Assembly: GCF_001704115.1 (NCBI RefSeq)
Contig: NZ_CP016895.1
Coordinates: forward strand, 1,674,001 to 1,738,000
Length of the DNA: 64,000 nucleotides
Direction: 5' to 3'
From: Acinetobacter larvae
Lineage (GTDB): Bacteria; Pseudomonadota; Gammaproteobacteria; Pseudomonadales; Moraxellaceae
Shown here: positions 1 to 7,904 of the stretch, in pieces
Position numbering within the stretch: the stretch's first letter is position 1
How the letters are laid out: the number at the start of each line of letters is the position of its first letter
Notes under the pieces: generated by a model
Databases searched by the model: none
Told to the model about the DNA's origin: nothing
What the model saw: the letters and a program-made list of their open reading frames with translations, nothing else
Translations under genes and position numbers: made by a program

Positions 1-2
1 TT

Positions 3-272
3 CTAGATTTTGTATGGACCGCAAAACACTCCGACTTGAATGCAATTGCTGATGAGTTAGTGGACGCTGGCTATGAGTTTGAATGCTCAGAATGTGAATC
101 GCATGAATGTGAGGTATGTGATTGCAAAGATGCGATCAGCGAAGAAATGGAAAATTTTATCCGTCGTTTAGCCATGCGATTAAATCAATTTGGTCTAGAT
201 GACATGCTTTCTGAATTGGAAATTGAGGCGCGTAGTTTTGGTGTTCAACTCAACTTGAGGACTACAGCATGA
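3..272 (+). CDS. Hypothetical early protein, 5' truncated by window edge
   Basis: The reading frame stays open to the left edge, so this is probably the C-terminal part of a longer protein. A TTG at 36 is the first possible start inside the window. The visible part is acidic with a Cys/His-rich stretch near residue 30 (CSECESHECEVCDC), which could bind zinc. It overlaps the next gene by ATGA. No family recognised. Confidence 0.55.
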   Translation, partial: LDFVWTAKHSDLNAIADELVDAGYEFECSECESHECEVCDCKDAISEEMENFIRRLAMRLNQFGLDDMLSELEIEARSFGVQLNLRTTA

Positions 273-532
273 TCCATCAAAAGCAATTAGAAAGCGCTGC
301 ATTGGCGGCGGAAGTTGAAAAGTTTTTGGCGAAGGGTGGGAAGGTTGATGTATTGCCACGCAGTCACTATGTAACTTTCCGCAGTCCTTGCTTTGATAAG
401 TCTAAAAGTGAATTGGCTGCATTGGCTAGGAACCATAAGCGTAAAACTTTTTCGTACTGGTGTGATGAACACGGTATTTGTCTGCACAACACTAAAACTG
501 GGGCTTGTGTGCGTTGTGGAGCTAAATCATGA
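269..532 (+). CDS. Small hypothetical protein with C-terminal zinc-ribbon-like motif
   Basis: 87 aa, translationally coupled to the genes on both sides by 4-base ATGA overlaps. The C-terminus has Cys/His spacing (WCDEHGICLH then CVRCG) suggestive of a small zinc ribbon. Part of the rightward early operon of prophage A. No function can be assigned. Confidence 0.65.
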   Translation: MIHQKQLESAALAAEVEKFLAKGGKVDVLPRSHYVTFRSPCFDKSKSELAALARNHKRKTFSYWCDEHGICLHNTKTGACVRCGAKS

Positions 533-1101
533 AGAAACGTAATAAGAAATACAATCCGAATAAATTGGCTAATGCATATCGCGCTCAATCAGCCCAAAAG
601 CATGTACTTGAAATGACATTCAATATTGATGAGGTCAATGGTCGTGTAGATGAATGGCGTGAAGCAAATGGTTTGGTAGATAAAGAATTAACTCCAAAAC
701 ATGTTGTGTATGGCGTGTATCACGGCGACCTAATTATTTGCCTTAAAAACCTCTTAATTCCACAAGAACAAGAATGGTTTCTAGGTGTTGATTCTCACTA
801 CTACAGCATCGAAAAAGATGAAGTTTTAACAATTCCAGCGCAGTTCCAGATGCCGCTTATGAGCTTTGAAGACTTCCGATTTGGTTGCGATGTGAAAGTC
901 GATCGTGGTCATGGTCTTAAAACACGTTGGAGAGGCATTAGCGCCGAGTTAGATGCAATCCTATTGACAGAGGTTCCAGCGGGCTTTGAGCGCGTGCATA
1001 GCTATGCATTGATGCGTGTAGAGACGGCTTTCAATAATGCAGCTGACTATCTGTATTTCAAAGAAGCACAAAAGTTAAGAGTTTTGGGAGAAGCAGCATG
1101 A
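529..1101 (+). CDS. Hypothetical early phage protein
   Basis: 190 aa with a basic N-terminus (KKRNKKYNPNK) and a mixed alpha/beta-looking body. No recognisable catalytic motif. It overlaps its neighbours by 4 bases on both sides, so it belongs to the same transcript. Function unknown. Confidence 0.7.
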   Translation: MKKRNKKYNPNKLANAYRAQSAQKHVLEMTFNIDEVNGRVDEWREANGLVDKELTPKHVVYGVYHGDLIICLKNLLIPQEQEWFLGVDSHYYSIEKDEVLTIPAQFQMPLMSFEDFRFGCDVKVDRGHGLKTRWRGISAELDAILLTEVPAGFERVHSYALMRVETAFNNAADYLYFKEAQKLRVLGEAA

Positions 1102-1313
1102 CTAAGACTGACTTTAAGGTGGGGGATTTGGTTGTAGCAATCAATGGTGATGATCGAGTGTTCACTTTCTCTAGCTACATGACGGACGGCAGAGTTCTTT
1201 TGAAGTGTAAACATGGGCGGAGTTACTGCTATTCAAAGCACTGGTTTAGACCTGCCACAGCCGAAGAAGTCGCAGCTAACCGCCGTTTAGGAGTGACCAA
1301 TGAAAGCGAATGA
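1098..1313 (+). CDS. Small hypothetical protein shared by both prophages
   Basis: 71 aa. It resembles the protein at 47272-47553 of prophage B: both have a GD-VV-INGDD core and end with a basic TAEE/TAEI..RRRL stretch. The same family therefore sits in the early right operon of both phages. Function unknown. Confidence 0.65.
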   Translation: MTKTDFKVGDLVVAINGDDRVFTFSSYMTDGRVLLKCKHGRSYCYSKHWFRPATAEEVAANRRLGVTNESE

Positions 1314-1581
1314 GTTTGTGAAGAAGTTTGGGTGGGATGCTGTTAGGCAGATAGTGGGTGATTGTGAGCTACTTGGTGACAAGTATTTTATCCATGACAA
1401 CTCTGAGATATGTGTGTATGACCTAAAACGCCTCGTCGAGTCGCATGAGTTGGTTGATGAATGCGGTGGACTAGAAAAGGCGAAGAACAGGGTCGAACTT
1501 GAGGAGAGGCTTCCAAATCCTAATGTGTTTTATGTTCTTGTTGTGAGTAGTGCAATCTCTGATGTGGAGGCTTGTCAGTGA
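1300..1581 (+). CDS. Hypothetical early phage protein
   Basis: 93 aa, overlapping the previous gene by 14 bases. Acidic and helical in appearance, with no motif recognised. It ends in GTGA, overlapping the next start. Function unknown. Confidence 0.6.
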   Translation: MKANEFVKKFGWDAVRQIVGDCELLGDKYFIHDNSEICVYDLKRLVESHELVDECGGLEKAKNRVELEERLPNPNVFYVLVVSSAISDVEACQ

Positions 1582-1787
1582 GAATTATATCTGAAAGAAC
1601 TGTGAAATTTTACATCGTTGAAGATGACTCGAATAGAGATCGGGGTGAGATAGAGTTTTATGAGGTCGAAGCCGTTTCTCCAGAGCATGCAATTGCAAGT
1701 AGAAATTTAGGGAATGGTGAATTTCTTGGAACGTATGAGTTGGTCGAGCTAGTCCCTGACGTTATTCGGGAGGCATCGAATGGATAA
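1578..1787 (+). CDS. Small hypothetical protein, GTG start
   Basis: 69 aa from the GTG at 1578, which overlaps the previous stop (GTGA). A GGAGG at 1566-1570 lies 7 bases upstream of this GTG but only 1 base from the TTG at 1572, so the GTG is preferred. Function unknown. Confidence 0.6.
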   Translation: MRIISERTVKFYIVEDDSNRDRGEIEFYEVEAVSPEHAIASRNLGNGEFLGTYELVELVPDVIREASNG

Positions 1788-2133
1788 GTCAATCATTGAG
1801 TTTAATAAAAAGTTCGATAAGCAAAAACAAGAGCTTATTGATGGTTTTAAAGCATTAGGTGAAGAAAAAAGACTACCTAAAGCTTTGGCAACAATTGAGG
1901 GTGAACAGCCAACATATAAGGATTATTTTAAAGCGGCTTGGCAATCCCGACAGGCTGAGATTGATCAAAAAAATACGCGAATTGCTGAGCTTGAAAGAAG
2001 GCTCAATGCGGTTAGGTCTTTAAGTGCTATGAGAGCATCGGTTATTAGGCAGTGGACATGGGAGAGATTAAGTCCAAGGATTAAAAGTGCTATTAAGCGG
2101 TTAAATAAAGCAGAGGCATCACATGAAAGATAA
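1780..2133 (+). CDS. Hypothetical coiled-coil protein
   Basis: 117 aa. The central part (about residues 50-80, ending AELERRLNAVRSL) looks like a coiled coil and the C-terminus is basic. It overlaps neighbours at both ends within the early operon. Function unknown. Confidence 0.6.
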   Translation: MDKSIIEFNKKFDKQKQELIDGFKALGEEKRLPKALATIEGEQPTYKDYFKAAWQSRQAEIDQKNTRIAELERRLNAVRSLSAMRASVIRQWTWERLSPRIKSAIKRLNKAEASHER

Positions 2134-2227
2134 AAACATCATTGCACTCGCTCTTATTGCATATCTAGTGCTGTGCGCCGTGGCTAATGGGTCTGAGTCA
2201 GTTAATCATGCGGTGGGGTATTTATAA
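2123..2227 (+). CDS. 34-aa membrane miniprotein conserved in both prophages
   Basis: The ATG at 2123 overlaps the end of the previous gene. The product starts MKDKNIIALALIAYLVLC, one predicted transmembrane helix, and ends HAVGYL. Prophage B has a counterpart of 39 aa at 50339-50458 starting MKDQDK, with a similar helix and the ending HALAYL. Both lie a little upstream of a resolvase-type nuclease. Conservation of both ends and of position supports a real gene. Confidence 0.65.
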   Translation: MKDKNIIALALIAYLVLCAVANGSESVNHAVGYL

Positions 2228-2229
2228 AT

Positions 2230-2451
2230 ATGAATACTAATCAAGATCTACAAAGTGAATTCAATGAGCTGCTTGCTTTTAATGAGAAGATTGATCGTGA
2301 GCGAAATATGTATCGAGATCAATCAAGGATGTATAGGCAGCGTAATGCTAGCGCTAAATCGCTTGTAGATAGTCATTTTCGGTTCAATAAAGACAATCCC
2401 GAGATGACATTGAAAGCTATTCAACGCGCACTTATTGGGACTGGTGATTGA
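2230..2451 (+). CDS. Hypothetical early phage protein
   Basis: 73 aa, charged and probably helical (NEKIDRERNMYRDQSRMYRQ). It directly precedes the resolvase gene, with the stop immediately followed by that ATG. Function unknown. Confidence 0.6.
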   Translation: MNTNQDLQSEFNELLAFNEKIDRERNMYRDQSRMYRQRNASAKSLVDSHFRFNKDNPEMTLKAIQRALIGTGD

Positions 2452-2865
2452 ATGATCATCGGCATTGATCCTGATTTAACAAAAAGTGGTGTGGCTATTC
2501 TTAGCCCATCACTTGAGCTAAGAAATCTAACATTTGCTGAGGTTGTTAAGTTATTTAGCAGCGAGCAAGCAAACATTAAAAAGGTAGTCATTGAGGCTGG
2601 TTGGTTGAACAAGAAAGCCAATCATCACGGCGCCGTAGGACAGCGTAAAAGCGTAGGTGAGCAAATCGCTCGTAGAGTTGGGCTGAATCATGCAACGGGC
2701 ATGCATCTGGCTGATATGGCTGAAAGCTTGGGGTTAAAAGTAGTGCTGGTTAGACCAACTAGATCGAAAAAGAATGCTGAAGATTTTAAGCGGATTACTG
2801 GCTGGACTGGTCGAAGTAATCAGGAAACGAGGGATGCGGCTATGTTGATTTGGGGGATGGTGTAA
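2452..2865 (+). CDS. RuvC-like Holliday junction resolvase, RNase H fold
   Basis: 137 aa. The N-terminus GIDPDLTKSG carries the first catalytic aspartate (D6), VVIEAGW supplies a second acidic residue (E48), and RDAAML near residue 128 supplies the C-terminal aspartate. This is the signature order of RuvC/RNase H-like nucleases. In phages these enzymes resolve branched DNA before packaging, which fits a late-early position just before Q. Prophage B has an unrelated PD-(D/E)XK nuclease in the equivalent place. Confidence 0.75.
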   Translation: MIIGIDPDLTKSGVAILSPSLELRNLTFAEVVKLFSSEQANIKKVVIEAGWLNKKANHHGAVGQRKSVGEQIARRVGLNHATGMHLADMAESLGLKVVLVRPTRSKKNAEDFKRITGWTGRSNQETRDAAMLIWGMV

Positions 2866-2867
2866 GC

Positions 2868-3134
2868 GTGAGTTTGGATAAGGATGCATTGAATTTGGCG
2901 TATCGCTGGCAGAAGCAGTTTTTAAAAGGTTGGTTTAAGGACCAGTGGTATGACGCCCTAGATTATCTAGAAGCGACTGCAAAATTCTTCCTGATACTTT
3001 TGCGGTTTTTATTTTCACCAATCCTTTTGATTTGGATGCTTTGGCATTTAAAGGGTGTCTATAAGCAGATCGCAAGCGGTGAAGCGAATCGCGAAAAAGT
3101 TCGCAAAAAGATTGAGCAGTGTGAAAAGTATTAA
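2868..3134 (+). CDS. Hypothetical membrane protein
   Basis: From the GTG at 2868 (after a GGGGG run) the protein has 88 aa. One long hydrophobic segment (about FFLILLRFLFSPILLIWML) is followed by a basic tail. A TTG at 2850 would add six residues. It overlaps the 5' side of the next frame. Function unknown. Confidence 0.6.
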   Translation: MSLDKDALNLAYRWQKQFLKGWFKDQWYDALDYLEATAKFFLILLRFLFSPILLIWMLWHLKGVYKQIASGEANREKVRKKIEQCEKY

Positions 3135-3144
3135 GGTGATGGGT

Positions 3145-3636
3145 ATGAATGCGGCGGTGACGATTATGCAAGCGGTTGATTGGTCTAAGTATGATTTACA
3201 AGATTGGCTAAAACAGTTTGGCTTGTGGCAAAACTCAGTATTTGTCAGTGGTGGTGGTGAAAACCCAATTTATCAAGCCATGCGCAAGGCTAAGTTAAAG
3301 TTATCTGAAAAAGATAGGTGTAAAATAATTGCATATTATTTATGTGACGAAAACTTTAATGATAACGTGAGAGGATCAAGGGCTGTGTGTTTAATTACTG
3401 ATGATGAAGCACGAGCAGTTCAGCGGTTGGTTTTAGATATAGTAGATTACACAGAAAGTGAAGTTATGCTGGAGTGGATGGATGCGATTATTTGTAGATA
3501 CTTTAAATTAAGATCATGGTCAGAAATGAAGACCAATCATAGAACGGTTATGGATGCAAAATATGATATTCGGTGTGGCTTAGCTGTTTTACACAACAGA
3601 AACCCTCAAATACGCTTTACTAGAGGAAAGATTTAA
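3145..3636 (+). CDS. Q-like late antitermination protein
   Basis: 163 aa. Clearly homologous to 50860-51387 of prophage B: both start MNAAVTIMQA.DW.KYDL, share a Q-family-like QFG.WQN segment, and have the block DDEARAVQRLVLD..EWMDAI..RYF..RSWSEM. It resembles phage antitermination Q proteins, and its position at the end of the early operon ahead of a late promoter fits. The start at 3145 is chosen from the homologue and an AAGGTGAT upstream. An in-frame extension to 3055 is less likely. Confidence 0.75.
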   Translation: MNAAVTIMQAVDWSKYDLQDWLKQFGLWQNSVFVSGGGENPIYQAMRKAKLKLSEKDRCKIIAYYLCDENFNDNVRGSRAVCLITDDEARAVQRLVLDIVDYTESEVMLEWMDAIICRYFKLRSWSEMKTNHRTVMDAKYDIRCGLAVLHNRNPQIRFTRGKI

Positions 3637-3713
3637 GTTAACTACTTGTTTATTATCTATAAAGCCCAATTCATATATTAATAGCCGTGTTAGAAAATAG
3701 GTGAATTTTAAGT

Positions 3714-4619
3714 ATGACAGATCATCAGAAGCCAATTAAGTTAATTACAAAATATGAAGAAATAACATCTAGACCAAGGTTTATAGAAAAGGCAGTTTTA
3801 GATGATAGTGTTAGTGATGGGGTTAAGCTTCAAGATTTGGCTGGATATTATTTGCTGAAGAACAAGGTGAAGTGTGGTATTTCAAGCTGCGGTACTCAGC
3901 ATCAAAAAGGATATCTAGCTGTCTTGTCAAATGGTAGCGAGATTATTCTTGGTCATAACTGTGGTAAAAAATATTTTGGCATTACGTTTGATGAGAAAGA
4001 AAATCAGTATAAGCATCTCAGGGAGAATGTGCGACAGTATGTCTTAATTAAGGAGACGTACGAAAATTTAGAGAGATTAGAGGCTACATATAATTTAGTC
4101 ATAAATAAATCTGGGCGATTAACTTATGTTGAAATAAAAAATGCGGTGAAGGCATTCCAAGGTGACGCGTTTGATTACTGGATGCGGCAAATCATTGGCA
4201 GAGAGGTTTCAGCTTTAGGGGTGATTAAGCGAGAAGAGTTTAAATCTCAGGATGAGATAGATGCTGAAAAGCTGATGAGTAATGGGAGACATAGGAGAAT
4301 ATCTAGTACTCGACGTAAAGTAGTTGCTGAGATAAAAAACTACGATTTAATTGCTAAATGGCATGAAGCTGACAATTTAAGAGATTACTTTTGGAGGATT
4401 CATCGTGAAATCAAAAATCCAGACCATATGTCTACAGAACAAGTTAAAAGCCTGAGTAAAAAAATGCGGAACTATGATCAAAATTTAAGGCTATTAAAAG
4501 AATTCTGCGAAGGTGGAAATAAACTTTTCACCAAAGACAACCTGCTACAACTAAGAGAGCTGTTTACTAAACATAGTGAAATTTTGAAGGTTGAGAGTTT
4601 TGCGGAAAAATTTGCATAA
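3714..4619 (+). CDS. Unknown moron between Q and the late promoter, with Cys/His motif
   Basis: 301 aa, AT-rich and low in the backbone hexamer. Residues about 55-90 contain C-(4)-C..HQKGYL and LGHNCGKKYFG, a likely structural zinc site. The C-terminal two thirds is charged and helical. Prophage B has nothing here: its late promoter follows Q by a few bases. The gene therefore looks like a cargo insertion at that boundary and probably has its own promoter in 3637-3713. No function assigned. Confidence 0.7.
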   Translation: MTDHQKPIKLITKYEEITSRPRFIEKAVLDDSVSDGVKLQDLAGYYLLKNKVKCGISSCGTQHQKGYLAVLSNGSEIILGHNCGKKYFGITFDEKENQYKHLRENVRQYVLIKETYENLERLEATYNLVINKSGRLTYVEIKNAVKAFQGDAFDYWMRQIIGREVSALGVIKREEFKSQDEIDAEKLMSNGRHRRISSTRRKVVAEIKNYDLIAKWHEADNLRDYFWRIHREIKNPDHMSTEQVKSLSKKMRNYDQNLRLLKEFCEGGNKLFTKDNLLQLRELFTKHSEILKVESFAEKFA

Positions 4620-4622
4620 TGC

Positions 4623-4660
4623 TTGACCTTGATCAAGGCACATGGCATATTTATGGCATA
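4623..4660 (+). promoter_or_regulatory. Putative late promoter pR' of prophage A
   Basis: TTGACC (4623-4628), a 17-base spacer and CATATT (4646-4651). Prophage B has the same -35, spacer length and downstream block ATTTATGGCATAGTG at 51395-51435, again followed within about 45 bases by a terminator. This promoter-plus-early-terminator layout is typical of Q-controlled late promoters. Confidence 0.7.
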
Positions 4661-4692
4661 GTGACCGAAGTGTAAGTAAGTCACTAGTTAAG

Positions 4693-4718
4693 AAGCTCGC
4701 AGAAATGCGAGCTTTTTT
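4693..4718 (+). terminator. Intrinsic terminator downstream of late promoter (tR'-like)
   Basis: Stem AAGCTCGC/GCGAGCTT with a six-base loop and a T-run. It lies 40 bases after the predicted late start site, where Q-modified polymerase would have to read through. Confidence 0.8.
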
Positions 4719-4866
4719 GTTGGAACTTTTTTAGTTTTAACATTGTCGTAAGCCTCAGTTCGTGGCATTAGATTTCCTTGTCTAGCACATCATAGGTGCG
4801 TAACGAATTAGACAACTCTAGTGAAGTTTCATGACGACCGCCTGTTCGTGTCGATACAGGCAATTT

Positions 4867-4912
4867 GCGCCTATAGCTCAGTGGATAGAGCATCTGTTTA
4901 TCTGGTTCGAAA
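4867..4912 (+). pseudogene. Degenerate tRNA remnant (tRNA-Arg-like)
   Basis: GCGCCTATAGCTCAGTGGAT followed by AGAGCATCTGTTT is a good acceptor strand and D arm (GCTC/GAGC). The anticodon arm is broken, and only TGGTTCGAA of the T arm follows. No 3' acceptor strand or CCA is present. The 4620-5070 interval otherwise holds the late promoter, its terminator and an AT-rich leader. I see no other gene there. Confidence 0.55.
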
Positions 4913-5070
4913 TTTTTTATGACTCGCTAAATCTTGGGTAACATATTATTGATCACCATATGTTATGATTCTCAAAAATATACATACATATAATGATCAA
5001 ACGTATAACAAATAGTTTGATAAATTGGTGTATTTTGGAAAATCATTTTCGAGATTCAAGGTGATGCTTT

Positions 5071-5313
5071 ATGCATACAAGACATTTAACGTTGAGAAAT
5101 CAGAAAACCTCTCAAGAAGTATCTTATCATCAATACCTATCTTCACCTGAGGTTCTAGCGTGGTTGGATGATAATAATAAAGAGAGAGTGAGTGATGCTG
5201 AGCTGATTAAAGTACTTGATTCTATAACTGGATTTAATCGTGACCCTGTTAATCCAGAAGTAATCGTCAAGATTAATGGTGTGGACCATGATTTAGTTAC
5301 ATTCGGTTATTAG
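5071..5313 (+). CDS. Hypothetical protein
   Basis: 80 aa, preceded by AAGGTGATGCTTT (ribosome binding site) and an AT-rich stretch that may hold its own promoter. Soluble, with no motif recognised. It lies between the decayed tRNA and the metallopeptidase gene and is followed by a terminator. Confidence 0.6.
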   Translation: MHTRHLTLRNQKTSQEVSYHQYLSSPEVLAWLDDNNKERVSDAELIKVLDSITGFNRDPVNPEVIVKINGVDHDLVTFGY

Positions 5314-5360
5314 TGTGTCATTACCTTAAGTTGAATAATGACATGAATAAGTGATTAACA

Positions 5361-5385
5361 AAAACCATCTTAGGGTGGTTTTTTT
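5361..5385 (+). terminator. Intrinsic terminator abutting next start codon
   Basis: AAACCATC/GGTGGTTT stem with a seven-T run that runs directly into the ATG at 5386. Confidence 0.75.
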
Positions 5386-6039
5386 ATGGGTAGAGCAATG
5401 GACCAAATCAGACCATTCCCACCAACTGACTTCATTGATCAGGCTGAGGAAGAAGAAGCTATACGCTTGGTACCCGCCGTCGATCTAAAACAGTGGGTAG
5501 TAGATAACTTTTTAACGCTTGGCGGTGCTTTACATAATCCTGACCATGACCACGTTGCTGAGTTATTACATGATGACGAAACCTTTTTAGCCTTTGCATG
5601 GGCATCATCTGCCGCCGTGGCTAAAAAGCGCATGGTGTTAGGCCAATGTGAAAAGGTGATGTTTAATCAGGGCGGATGGAAGAAAGCACGACAGGAACAA
5701 CAGATGCGCGACTGGTTCGGCGCCGTACCGGTTTATTTAATTACCATTGATGCTTCATTCTGTGAGCAAACCTCAGACCGTGATTTCTGTGCTTTGATCG
5801 ATCATGAGCTTTATCATATTGGTGTTGAACGTGACGAAGACGGCGAAATTATTTACAGCGATCATACTGGCTTACCTAAACATTACTTAGCTGGTCATGA
5901 TGTCGAAGAATTTATCGGTGTGGTCAAACGATGGGGAGCAAGCGAAAGCGTTAAACGATTAGTCGAGGTCGCACAGAATCCGCCGTTTGTACCAGATTTA
6001 GACATAGCAAAATGCTGCGGAAACTGCGTAATCAATTGA
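5386..6039 (+). CDS. Putative phage metallopeptidase
   Basis: 217 aa. HELYH (H140-H144) is a zincin-type HExxH motif, with a further conserved GHDVEEF near residue 170 and a Cys-rich end (CCGNC). Matches the putative phage metallopeptidase family. The prophage B homologue (51934-52566) keeps both motifs and the same place before TerS. The role is unknown, though head or packaging processing is possible. A second ATG at 5398 is an alternative start. Confidence 0.75.
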   Translation: MGRAMDQIRPFPPTDFIDQAEEEEAIRLVPAVDLKQWVVDNFLTLGGALHNPDHDHVAELLHDDETFLAFAWASSAAVAKKRMVLGQCEKVMFNQGGWKKARQEQQMRDWFGAVPVYLITIDASFCEQTSDRDFCALIDHELYHIGVERDEDGEIIYSDHTGLPKHYLAGHDVEEFIGVVKRWGASESVKRLVEVAQNPPFVPDLDIAKCCGNCVIN

Positions 6040-6059
6040 GCCGAAAGGCTCTTTTTTTT
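6038..6059 (+). terminator. Intrinsic terminator overlapping stop codon
   Basis: GAGCC-GAAA-GGCTC followed by eight T. The stem begins within the TGA of the metallopeptidase gene. Confidence 0.8.
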
Positions 6060-6097
6060 GCCTATCTTGCTATACGTAGCTATACAAAGGTGAGTTT

Positions 6098-6640
6098 ATG
6101 GCAGCACTAAAAGAGCCTGTAAAAATCTTTATAGTTCAGTCTCTTGCATGCTTCGACACACCCCAACAAGTTGTAGAGGCTGTAAAGCAAGAATATGGGA
6201 TTGAAATTACACGTCAGCAGGTCGCACTTTATGATCCAACCAAGGTTGCAGGGCGGAATCTTAGCAAGAAGTTAAAAGACTTATTTCATAAAACTAGAAA
6301 TGATTTTAAAACCAATGTTTTTGATATCCCTTTAGCCAATAAAGCAGTACGCCTTACTGAGCTACAGAAGATATATAACGACCCTAAGGTAAATCGGATT
6401 CTGAGAACTAAGCTAATCAGGCAGGTTAAAGATGAAATGCAGGGTTACGAGATTCAACTTTTAGATATTCAGTTAAAGCAGCTTGAAATTGAGCGAATTA
6501 AAACAGGTGACGGGGACGGCGCAGATGATCCAACGCCAGTCAAAGTCACGATTCAAGTTGTAGATGCGAGTAAAGATAATGCCGAATATCAACCCGACGC
6601 TGAATGTGCCTCAGGCGAGGTTTCTACAACTTCCGAATAA
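6098..6640 (+). CDS. Terminase small subunit, DUF2280 family
   Basis: 180 aa. Similar to 52613-53089 of prophage B: KIFIVQSLACF.TP..V...V...., then YDPTK...L...L..LF, then IP.ANKA.RL..LQ. DUF2280 proteins are the usual TerS of Acinetobacter siphoviruses and should recognise the packaging site on concatemeric DNA. Preceded by AAGGTGAG. Its 3' end overlaps the TerL frame by about 60 bases. Confidence 0.85.
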   Translation: MAALKEPVKIFIVQSLACFDTPQQVVEAVKQEYGIEITRQQVALYDPTKVAGRNLSKKLKDLFHKTRNDFKTNVFDIPLANKAVRLTELQKIYNDPKVNRILRTKLIRQVKDEMQGYEIQLLDIQLKQLEIERIKTGDGDGADDPTPVKVTIQVVDASKDNAEYQPDAECASGEVSTTSE

Positions 6641-7865
6641 GTTTCGCGCCTTTGTTGCTGGTTTTGGTAGCGGTAAAACTTGGGTCGGGTGTTCAAGCCT
6701 ATGTGATAAGTCTTGGGAGTTCCCGAAAGTACCTTTGGGTTATTTTGCTCCAACCTATCCACAGATTCGAGATATCTTCTTTCCAACCATTGAAGAGGTG
6801 GCATTTGACTGGGGGTTAAAGGCTAAGATCTACGAGTCAAACAAAGAAGTTGATCTTTATTATGGTAGGCAATGGCGCAGCAAAATACTTTGCCGATCAA
6901 TGGAGAAGCCACATACGATCGTAGGTTTTAAGGTTGGTCACTCTTTAATTGATGAATTAGATGTCATGAATAAGGATAAGGCTCAACAGGCATGGCGTAA
7001 GATTATTGCGCGTATGCGTGTGAATCATCCTGGTCTAATCAATGGCATTGATGTTGCAACCACACCAGAGGGCTTTAAATTTACTTATGAGCAATTCGTA
7101 AAAGAAGCAAACTCAACATCTGAGAAACGTGCACTCTACGGCATGATACAAGCCTCAACTTATGACAATGCTAAAAATCTACCTGATGATTATATTTCAT
7201 CGTTATTTGAGTCATATCCGCCGCAGTTAATCTCGGCATATTTAAAGGGTCAGTTCGTTAACTTGACCAGTGGCGCCGTTTATCCTGATTTTGATCGAAA
7301 ACTTAACCATACGGACGAGGAAATTAAGTCTAGAGAGCCGTTGATCATTGGTATGGACTTTAACGTATTGAAGATGGCTGCAGTGGTTTACGTGATACGT
7401 GAAGGTAAGCCATTGGCGCTTGATGAGTTGGTAGATGCGAGAGACACACCAACGATGGCTAAACTGATTAATGAGCGTTTCCCATTCCATGAAATTACGG
7501 TGATACCCGATGCCGCAGGTCAAGCCAAGTCATCTAAAAACAGTAGTGAGTCAGATCATGCAATTTTAAGGGAGCATGGCTTTAGAGTTGAAGTTGATGG
7601 CACAAACCCTGCGATTAAAGATCGTATTAACGCCGTGAATGCTTTGATTTTGAACGGCGATGGAGAGCGGACACTCAAGGTCAATACAAACAAATGTCCA
7701 CGTTTCACTGAGACGCTAGAACAGCAAGTTTATGACAAGTTTGGTATGCCTGATAAGACTGCTGGCTTGGACCATGTTGGTGATGCTGGTGGATATCCAT
7801 TGGCTAAGCGTTTTCCGATTATACGGAGAGTTGTTAGTGTTCGCCGTATCAGAGGCATGTTTTAA
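6579..7865 (+). CDS. Terminase large subunit
   Basis: 428 aa from MPNINPTLNVPQ. Walker A AGFGSGKT (residues 27-34), an acidic Walker B-like LIDELD near 125, and a nuclease-half start IIGMDFN near 255. This is the two-domain ATPase/nuclease that pumps and cuts DNA at the portal. An ATG at 6564 is an alternative start. It is not closely related to the TerL of prophage B. Confidence 0.9.
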   Translation: MPNINPTLNVPQARFLQLPNKFRAFVAGFGSGKTWVGCSSLCDKSWEFPKVPLGYFAPTYPQIRDIFFPTIEEVAFDWGLKAKIYESNKEVDLYYGRQWRSKILCRSMEKPHTIVGFKVGHSLIDELDVMNKDKAQQAWRKIIARMRVNHPGLINGIDVATTPEGFKFTYEQFVKEANSTSEKRALYGMIQASTYDNAKNLPDDYISSLFESYPPQLISAYLKGQFVNLTSGAVYPDFDRKLNHTDEEIKSREPLIIGMDFNVLKMAAVVYVIREGKPLALDELVDARDTPTMAKLINERFPFHEITVIPDAAGQAKSSKNSSESDHAILREHGFRVEVDGTNPAIKDRINAVNALILNGDGERTLKVNTNKCPRFTETLEQQVYDKFGMPDKTAGLDHVGDAGGYPLAKRFPIIRRVVSVRRIRGMF

Positions 7866-7870
7866 ACAAC

Positions 7871-7892
7871 GCATCCAGTTGGGTGCTTTTTT
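7871..7892 (+). terminator. Intrinsic terminator between TerL and portal
   Basis: GCATCC-AGTT-GGGTGC followed by six T, just before the portal ribosome binding region. Confidence 0.7.
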
Positions 7893-7904
7893 ATTGGTAT
7901 TTAT

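Noticed and set aside
3055..3144. N-terminal extension of the Q-like protein
   Set aside because: The prophage B homologue begins at MNAAVTIMQA, and a binding site precedes the internal ATG at 3145.
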